64,000 bases of DNA. Source: Tetrahymena elliotti 4EA. Its lineage: Eukaryota; Ciliophora; Oligohymenophorea; Hymenostomatida; Tetrahymenidae. The DNA lies in the NCBI GenBank assembly GCA_000231825.2, contig JH720373.1, positions 234,285 to 298,284 of the forward strand. The letters run 5' to 3'. Position 1 is the first letter of the stretch; each line of letters opens with the position of its first letter. The notes below the pieces were generated by a model that saw only the letters and a list, made by a program, of their open reading frames with translations, did no database searches and was not told the DNA's origin. The position numbers were made by a program, and so were the translations under genes. Of this stretch, positions 56,564 through 64,000 are shown piece by piece.

Positions 56564-59138
56564 ATGTCAGCATAGAACGTTAAATATTTAACAAATCTCA
56601 CTGACGTACACAAACTTTTTTAGAATAGAATCCATATTTTAAAATTTATTAATTAAAAATTATTAAGTTCTGATTTATCTTTATGTAATGGCCTAGATGT
56701 TGATTTGAGGTAATTTTGTTAATTTTTCTTTAAAGTATCTAATCTAAGTTTTAAACTATGGTAAATAAATATGTATTTGAAAATTAATTATACATTTTTG
56801 AATACATAAGAAGACTCTAATTTATTTTGTTTGACTTGATATTTTCATTAAATTTTGTTTATTGCTAACATAATTCTAGGATCTAAGTTAGCTGAATGCT
56901 CTAATCTCTAAACTTTGCTCTTTACCTACAGTAAAAATAGTTTTTCAATATTGATTATGAATTTTAAAAAAATAAAGGCTATTTAAAAATAGTATACTAA
57001 CTAATTTAAGAGATATTCGTCTAATTTTTACTTTTTATTAAGAATTTTTTGATTTATTTTACTTTTTTCATTCTTAGAATCTTTTGATAATTTTTTAAAA
57101 TGACAATAATATTGGTAAATTGCTTTAATTTCTAAACTTTGATTCTTTACCTTGAGTAAAAATTTTTTTTTTCATACTTTTTTTAAATTGATGGGTGAAT
57201 AACTAAATGACTAACTGGTGAATTTATATGTGTTTACTTAAAATTTGGTACACTCATTCGTATTTTTTTTGTTTTCAAATTTAATTAATATTTTCATCTT
57301 TTTATCATTTTTTCAATATTTTTTATCTATTATTTTTTAAAAGCGTCGATCGTATTGGCGAAATAGGTACATAAAAGTTAGGATCTGAGTTAGGAAAATG
57401 CTTTAATCTCTAAACTTTATCTCTTAACCTTGAGTAAAAATATTTTTTCAATATTAATTATGCTTTTATTTATTTATTTATTTATGAATAACTGACTATT
57501 TATTTGTGTACTTGATATTTGTGTTGTTTTCTAATTTAATTGACATTTTAATCTTTTTTTATTCTTTCAATACTTCTTTATTTAATATTTTATATTTTTT
57601 AAAGTGGTAATAATATTGGTCAAAGAGCAGTATAACAACTATCTGAGTTAGCAAAATGCTCTAATCTATAAACTTTGACTCTTGGTCTCTAGTAAAAATA
57701 TTGTTTCAATTTTAGTTCTCTAATTTTTAATGAGTAAACTAAATATCTTAATTTAAGAGGAATAATTTAGTTCTTTACCAACATATTTTATCTAACAAAG
57801 CAGAATGTAGGTTTAAAATTTTTAAAATACAGAAAAATGCTTGTGCTTACTAGATATTTGACTGATTTATTAATTTATATTAACACTTTTATGTTTTACT
57901 CATTTTTTCCATATTTTTTTATTCAGTATTTTATATTTTTATTATTTTTTAAAAGTGGAAATAATTTAGGGGAAGTGGGTACAGAAAAATTAGGATCAGA
58001 AATAGCAAAATACTCTAAACTCTAAACTTTGGGTCTGAACCTTGAGTAAAAATAGTTTTTCAATATTAATGATGCATTTTTAAATAAATGAATTTTTTAA
58101 TTTGTAAGTGAGAGACTTGCGAATTTATTATTTGGCCATGCACCAATTTTTATTTGTTTTTTTTCTAATTTAATTAAAAATTTTTATTATTTTAGGCATA
58201 TTTTTGAGATTTTTTTATTTAATTTTTAAATTATTTTTTATTAGGTGGAATGATATTGGCTAAAATGGTGCATAAAAATTAGGATATGAGCTATCAAAAT
58301 GCTCTAAACTTAAGAATTTGACTCTTAACCTTAAGTAAAGTTTTTAAACATTAATTATGAGTTTTTGAATAAACAAAGACTTTAATTTATGAATCATATA
58401 TTTAGGTTTAATAGATATTTGGCTCATTAATTTTTATTTATTATTTTCAATTTTAATTCTTTTATCTTTTCTCATTTCAATATTTCTTTATTCTATATAT
58501 ATTTTTATAATTTTTTAAAAGGCAGAATAGTATTTGTCCAATTGGAGCATAAAGACTAGGATCCTAGTTAGCAAAATGCTCTCATCTCTAAACTCTGAGT
58601 CTTGACCTTGCGTAAAAATAATTTTATTACTCATTTTTGAATGAATAAAGACTTTAATTTATCAGCAACTGACTAAACTAAAAGATTGACTTACTTATTT
58701 GAGTTATCTTAATATTAAACTTATAGATTAATTTTTATTTATTTTTTAAAATTTAATTAACATTTTTTATCTTTATTCTCATTCTTTGAATGTTTTGTAT
58801 TTTTATCCTTTTTTAAAAGAGTTAATAATATTGGTCAAATGGATGAATAAAGATTAAAACATTTCAAATCAAAAAGATTAGTCATTTGTGATATCTATTT
58901 TTACATGTTTATTTAATACAAAAAACATGAAAGGTATTAGTTAGTGATGATTTAAAATATGAGAACACATTTTTAAAAACTTGTAATTGATTTAATTAAA
59001 TATTAAAAAATCATGGATGGAGTCTTAAAATTTCTGTTTTTATTTTCTATTTTATTAAACTTCTCTAAATTTTTTATAAATTAAAATTGGATTTTGAAAT
59101 ATTTTTGTTAAATCTACTAAGCTTATATATAATTCTGA
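56564..59138 (+). CDS. Leucine-rich-repeat protein, one repeat per exon
   Basis: Exons 56564-56709, 57344-57433, 57605-57691, 57956-58045, 58245-58334, 58522-58611 and 58820-59138 give 303 codons plus TGA. Five internal exons of 90, 87, 90, 90 and 90 nt each encode one repeat of the form NNIGxxGAxKLGSELAKCSN plus LQTLTLDL, all with phase-2 introns ending in TTTTTAAAAG or similar. The last exon starts with the same NNIGQ block and then leaves the repeat (KSKRLVICDIYFY). The introns (171-264 bp) are themselves alike, so the unit that duplicated was exon plus intron. Such LRR proteins are an expanded class in ciliates, used for protein-protein contact. The first intron (634 bp) contains dead repeat exons. 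The C-terminal end after about 58,900 is AT-rich and less certain. Confidence 0.75.
56879..56930 (+). pseudogene. Dead LRR exon in intron 1 (1-bp deletion)
   Basis: GGATCTAAGTTAGCTGAATG, then CTCTAATCTCTAAACTTTG, matches the live LRR exons, but the block before the donor is one base shorter (TTGCTCTTTACCTACA against TTGACTCTTGACCTTGA). It would end in phase 1 rather than phase 2 and break the frame if spliced in. The upstream NNIG half is missing. The donor GTAAAAATAG is intact. Confidence 0.65.
57101..57155 (+). pseudogene. Dead LRR exon in intron 1 (internal deletion, lost acceptor)
   Basis: ACAATAATATTGGTAAATTG joins the NNIG start of a repeat directly to its CFNFQTLILYLE-type end; about 12 codons in the middle are missing. 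The usual TTTTTAAAAG acceptor reads TTTTTTAAAATG. The donor GAGTAAAAAT is retained. Confidence 0.65.
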
Positions 59139-59260
59139 ATAAAAGAAACTTTTGAAATTAAATTAGTTAGGGTTAGAGTTGCAGATTAAATTAATGATTA
59201 CCTTCTAAGATTTAATTAAATGAAATAAAAATATTTATAAAATATATTTAATACATTTTA

Positions 59261-59869
59261 GGTGTATTATCTCCACTTTCTATTTTTTATTAGTTTCCTA
59301 ACTAGTAAGACTTTGAGGGATCATAACTACTATTTTAAATCTAGTAAAAGTAAAGATTATAACCGCCTATAATTAAAAGCTTAAATTAATTTAAAACCAT
59401 TATTGAAGCTGGATTATTAGAATTGATAAATGTTTGAATGAAGATTAAGTTGGATTCTTAGAACAGATAGATCTAAATATTTCCTTCCTATTACAAGAAA
59501 AACACCTGCTAGTTATCTTCACTAAAGTAAATGAACTAAGTCAGTAGAGTGAAATTTGTGATTTTAGTTAATGGCTTAATGCTTAAAGGATTAAATGTGT
59601 CATAAACAGTTACCACTAATGAATGGTCTGAGACCCATAACGTATTTGAAGAGTAATTAAAAACTAGTGTGGAAACATCTTTAATTGTAAAATAACTCTA
59701 AATTATTTGAAAATTTCCTGTGGAAATTTTAAATCTAGGGAAAAACTAAACCGCGCTTATCACTGATAGCAAAAAAGTAGTTCTAGTATGGATTTTGAAG
59801 AGTAATTATGAAATTTAGTTATTCTGTTTCACAGATGGTGTTTAAATTAACTTAAACGGCTTAAAGTGA
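59261..59869 (+). pseudogene. Possible relic gene: 200-codon frame with two in-frame TGAs
   Basis: After an acceptor-like TTTTAG, one frame runs 202 codons to a TGA at 59867-59869, interrupted only by TGAs at 59435-59437 and 59708-59710. The translation is protein-like (IIEAGLLELIN, FVILVNGLMLKGLNVSQ, TNEWSETHNVFEEQL, ALITDSKKVVLVWILKS), and the DNA is richer in G+C than its flanks. The other two frames carry most of the TGAs. It could be a pseudogene in which TGG codons decayed, a gene with introns I could not place, or a selenocysteine gene (Tetrahymena uses TGA for Sec). By base composition alone, two TGAs in 200 codons is only mildly unusual. It lies just downstream of the LRR gene but does not share its repeat. 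Confidence 0.35.
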
Positions 59870-61103
59870 AGAGTAAACTGATTTATTCTTTAAATTTTTT
59901 TATTGCTCATATGACAAAGTGCACTCCACAAAAGTCTTTAGACAAAGAGTTAAGAATAAAAATTTAATCACCTATTTTTCTAATTTTTTCATTATTTTAA
60001 TTGTTTTAATTAGTGATTATTTTTTTATATAAATTTCTTATGTTAAAACTTATCATTTTTAATAATTTAACTTTCAATATTTGAATGTGGGAAAACTTTT
60101 TATTCTTTAAGTTAGAAATCTTCATTTATTTTCATTAGAATTAACTACTTAACCTTTTTCATTATTAATTAATTATTATTCTAAATATTCAAATAAATTG
60201 AAAATAAATAAAAGTCTTTGTTATTTTTTACTCTTCTTGTTTGTTTAATTTTACATTAACACTATATTTTACAAACAGTAACTTGAATAGAAGATATTAT
60301 ATCATATTCCAGTAATTTTCTGTTTTAAATCAATTAAGTTTTTACTTTATTTCCTTTATTCTATCTATAAAATTTAAAATATGATAAAATAAATAAACAC
60401 AATGATCTAATATACTTTAATAATTAAAAATTAAAAAAAATAAATTAAATATTGACACTCTTTTACATAAAATTAACTTGGAAGTTTTTCTCATTAAATT
60501 TAATCATTATAGCTTTTATATGAATTTTTAAATGCAAATTACTAAATTTAATAAATACAAAAAATAAAATTAAAATAATTTATATTTGAGTTTTAATTTT
60601 GAAATAATGTGTTTAATTGATTATGCTGATGATGAAGTCTCTTCTTGAAAATTACATAGGGAGTTATCAAATTTAAATTATAGAGACACAATAAATAATT
60701 AATGCAATATTCTTCATAGTATTGTCATACAGTAAATAAATAAGGAGATAACAAAATAAAAAGAAAGTAAAGAGCTAATTAAAAAATAGATGCAAAGAGA
60801 CACCTGCTATTCTTTTTTATGAAAAGGATTAATAATTTTTTGCTTTCTTGGTTTGGTTTGGTAAATAAAATAAATGCAAAAATATTAAAAAATTGATATT
60901 TCTGAAACAAGCTAGTCTAAGGTTAATTTATATTCACATAAACACATACAATAATATATATTTATATTAATTGAAAGAATCAATCAATATAAGAAATTAA
61001 CTATTTGTTTATCAAAAATTATATAAATCAAAAAATAAATATTCATTTAGCAACACTATTTTAATAGTATAAAAAAGGTATTTTAAACTTATAAGTTCCC
61101 TTT
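59870..61103. other. AT-rich intergenic DNA
   Basis: No coding frame seen. Includes the presumed promoter and 5' leader of the CDC7-like gene. Confidence 0.45.
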
Positions 61104-63691
61104 ATGAATCCCAACATCTAAATTTAATCAGATTACCATAAATTCCCACAAAATATGATTCCTACAAATTGCTAATATCCTAATATAGTACCTAACATCC
61201 CTGTCACTCAAGGATAGGCTTCTCTTTACAATCTGCCAAATCCATAATAGTAAATATTTAGTAAGGGTATGTATTAGCAATAGCAGATCTAAAAACGTCA
61301 AGAGTAAAATAACTTCAATGCTAAAAATATTTAGGAAATATCTAATCCATTTATTAAATTTAGAAAACCCAAAGAAAAGCAGAATTTCTAACAAGAGAAA
61401 TATTATAAAGACAAGCCAGCAGATTTTAAATATTTGCATAGCCATGGATATTATGTTAACAAAGAATTAGGCAGAGGTGGATATGGTGTTGTCTACAAAG
61501 CATATGAATAGTACTATTAATTTCCATTTTTATATTTATCTTTAAAAAAGAAGCTAGTAAATAATAGAAATAAATGAAAAAAATTAGATTTAGAAAACAA
61601 GAACTATTTTCTTAATGAAAGCAAAATAATGCCACAATAATAATTAATTAGATATTTAAATCTTCATTTTTTATTTAGCAAATCAATCTTCAAAACTATT
61701 TTTTAATGGCTTTCATTTTGAATAATTCACAAAAATGAGAAATTCATCACCAAACTATTTTTCTTTATACTTTAGAATGATTTATTTTGTTTTGATTTGC
61801 TTTCCTTTCTATTTTGAATTAGTTCGTAACAAAAAAAGAGCTAGAAGGTTAATAGAAATAAAATAGAATGAATTCGATTCTAAACATTATAGGCGCTTAA
61901 TTTTGTATTACTAGCGATTTCAATATTTTTCTGAATACTCATCTATTCATTCAGAGTTCTTTGTTTCTAAAAGCACAAAATTTATTAATTATTTTATTAA
62001 TTTAAAATAATATTATAACAGCCGAGATGGAAACATTAACAAGAAAAAGAAGTTTGCCATTAAAATAAATTTCTAAACAGTATCTCCAGAACTTATTTTT
62101 TCTGAAATTGCCTTTCTCACACTATTAAAGGGTTAGCCATGTACACCTTAAATGGTAGATTTGTTCACTTAAGATGAAAAGACTCACATTGTAATTGAAT
62201 ACTTTAAATATGAACCATTCATTGTAAGTATTTTATTTAAAAAAATAAAATTTAAAATAATATTTTGAAATATTTTTGCAGAAATTCTTTGCAGAATCAA
62301 ATATGGAAGAAATAAAACATTACATTTATCAAATGCTACTTGCTGTGAAAACATTGAAATCTATGGGTATTTATCACAGAGATGTTAAGCCTGGTAACTT
62401 TTTGTATAACACAGCAGAGAAAAAGGGAATTTTAATCGATTATGGTTTATCTGAAATAGTAAAATTAATTTTTGAAAATCTATACTAACTAAGAGCCATT
62501 TAAAATAAAAACTATTAAGGATGATAAATTTATTGAAAATTTGAAAGAATAATACAGACAAAAAAAGGATCCTGAGATTCAAAAAAAGATTGATCTTTAT
62601 TAAAACATCAAGAAATGTGAGAAAATCGTTGGAAAAAATAAAATAGGTAAATAATATTTCTTCTAAAAATCAACATTATTCATTCTTTATTAATCTAAAC
62701 TAGGTACTGAATCTTTTATGCCTTTGGAATCCATTCTAAGATATAGAGAATAAGGTTATTAAGTAGACATTTGGCCTATTGGTGTTGTTTTCCTTTAATT
62801 CTTGTTGAAAAAGTATAATATATTCAATAATGTCAGAATGTAAAATAAACCAAATCAAAATAAAAACAATCACAACAAATCTGGTTAAATTAAAAACACA
62901 TATTTCATCACATTCATTTTGGAATTAGCTAATATTTTTGGCTCAGAAGCTGTTATTGAACTTTGTAGAAAATATGGTATTTATTTATTTATTTATTCTC
63001 TTTAATTACTTTTTGAAATATAATCTTATCTTACTATTCAAAAGAGTATGAAGTCAGTTTACCTAACGAACTTCCTAAGGGGCCAATCAATTTCAAAGAA
63101 ATTATTAAAAAGTAACCTGAAAATATATCTAAATATATTTTTTTATTTATCAATGCATATTTTTTATTTAACAGAGAAGAATTTGATGATGTTGCTAATG
63201 ATTTACTCACTAAACTGATAGCACTTGACTAAGCAGATAGAATATCTGTTGAAGATGCTCTAAATCACCCCTTCTTTGATAGTATAAGAGATTATGAAGC
63301 CAAAAAATAACAATAGTAACAATAAAACCATTAAAATTAATAGTAATAACAATAATCGATTCATAAAAATTAAACAATACAAATATCTCCTGATTAATTG
63401 CCAGCTTAGTAATCTATCTAATAAATGCCTAAAAAATCTCTCTCTTCCTAAAATGGCATGCTCTAATAAATATCAGTACCTCAGTTATAAAATAACCCAC
63501 AAATCCTAAACTCATATTTGCAGTTTCCCTACAACGGTAATTAAGCAATTCAAATTATAGGCCCATTATATAACTAAGCTCCATTTCCTATTCAATAATC
63601 TGCAGGTATTCCCTAAGTAGTAAACCCTTAAAATTTTCAAGCCTTCACAAACTAAAACAAGAACGGTCTAAACATCTAACCACCTAAATGA
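61104..63691 (+). CDS. CDC7: CDC7-like (DDK) protein kinase
   Basis: Exons 61104-61510, 62022-62223, 62282-62458, 62496-62646, 62704-62976, 63045-63111 and 63175-63691 give 597 codons plus TGA. The glycine loop is GRGGYGVVYKAYE (near residue 125), the lysine lies in FAIKIN, and the CDC7-typical block HIVIEYFKYEPF is followed by a helix with YIYQMLLAVKTLKSMGI. The catalytic loop is HRDVKPGNFLYN (near 236), followed by DYG instead of DFG and PLESIL where kinases usually have APE. DIWPIGVVFLQFLL and the late ELANIFGSEAVIELCRKYEY also match CDC7, which has an insert before APE. The tail is poly-Gln-rich. CDC7 with Dbf4 phosphorylates MCM helicase to fire replication origins. The 511-bp first intron and the 37-bp intron 62459-62495 are at the extremes for this window. 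Confidence 0.88.
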
Positions 63692-64000
63692 AAAATGAAA
63701 GAATCTTTATATTACTGTATAATATTTTAAATATTGTAACATACATAAATATCACCATCATTAAATTAGAACAAAATAATAATAATACCATAATTATATA
63801 TATGGTTAAACCAATCACAATCAATATTAGATAACTGGTATAACTACTGAGCTTATTTTTCAAAAACAAAATAAGTAAATAAATGAAGAATAATAATTAT
63901 TATCTCTAAATACATAAAACTAATAAGCTATTTGTTAGCTAATTAGTTATATAAGCAGATTGACAGATAGATTGATATTGAAGGATGAAAATATAATTAA
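63692..64000. other. 3' flank of the CDC7-like gene
   Basis: AT-rich sequence to the window end with no coding frame seen. Confidence 0.4.

Noticed and set aside
59900..59970. SECIS-like element (ATGA, then AA-rich loop) after the two-TGA frame
   Set aside because: The expected GA partner and paired stem could not be shown by eye; such short motifs are common in AT-rich DNA.
61128..61445. 105-codon hydrophobic ORF, minus strand
   Set aside because: Antisense shadow of the first CDC7-like exon, which leads straight into a kinase glycine loop.

Overview
This window looks like macronuclear DNA of an oligohymenophorean ciliate, most probably Tetrahymena or a close relative. It is roughly 75-80% A+T. 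Every long reading frame works only if TAA and TAG are read as glutamine and TGA is the sole stop. Genes carry many short, very AT-rich GT...AG introns (mostly 45-120 bp). Standard-code ORF calling therefore cuts every gene into pieces. I rebuilt gene models by hand; in each multi-exon model with listed exons the exon phases add up to a whole number of codons, which is my main internal check. No tRNA, rRNA, transposon, CRISPR array, telomere repeat or prokaryotic feature was seen.

Layout. 0-12.4 kb: a Gln/Asn-rich protein (-), a CAMK-like kinase (+), an RRM-like protein with VEEP repeats and a C-terminal membrane anchor (-), and a 48-residue single-span microprotein (-). 13.3-25.7 kb: a protein with two cyclic-nucleotide-binding domains (-), a TEX9-like coiled-coil protein (+) followed by decayed copies of its own 3' end, a small coiled-coil protein (-), a second two-cNMP-domain protein (+) and a low-complexity protein (+). 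26.8-33.1 kb: a low-complexity Gln/Asn-rich protein (+), again followed by decayed 3'-end copies, and a secreted/type I membrane protein (+). 35.0-39.7 kb: a large kinase with DFE in place of DFG (+). 40.7-47.4 kb: a 1,374-residue coiled-coil/EF-hand/IQ/zinc-finger protein (-), divergent from a MORN-repeat protein (+). 48.3-53.5 kb: a SEL1L/HRD3-like ERAD protein (-), divergent from a CHID1-like secreted protein (+). 54.1-55.9 kb: an RTF1-like Plus3 protein (+). 56.6-59.1 kb: a leucine-rich-repeat protein with one repeat per exon and dead repeat exons in its first intron. 59.3-59.9 kb: a possible relic reading frame with two in-frame TGAs. 61.1-63.7 kb: a CDC7-like kinase (+).

How genes may work together. 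There are no operons. Several genes (TEX9-like, MORN, EF-hand/IQ/zinc-finger, cNMP-binding) have the look of cilium, basal-body or second-messenger components. SEL1L-like and CHID1-like both belong to the secretory pathway and share a divergent promoter region. RTF1 and CDC7 are core transcription-elongation and replication-initiation factors. The most unusual features are local tandem duplication followed by decay at three genes, the one-exon-one-repeat LRR gene, and several odd domain combinations.
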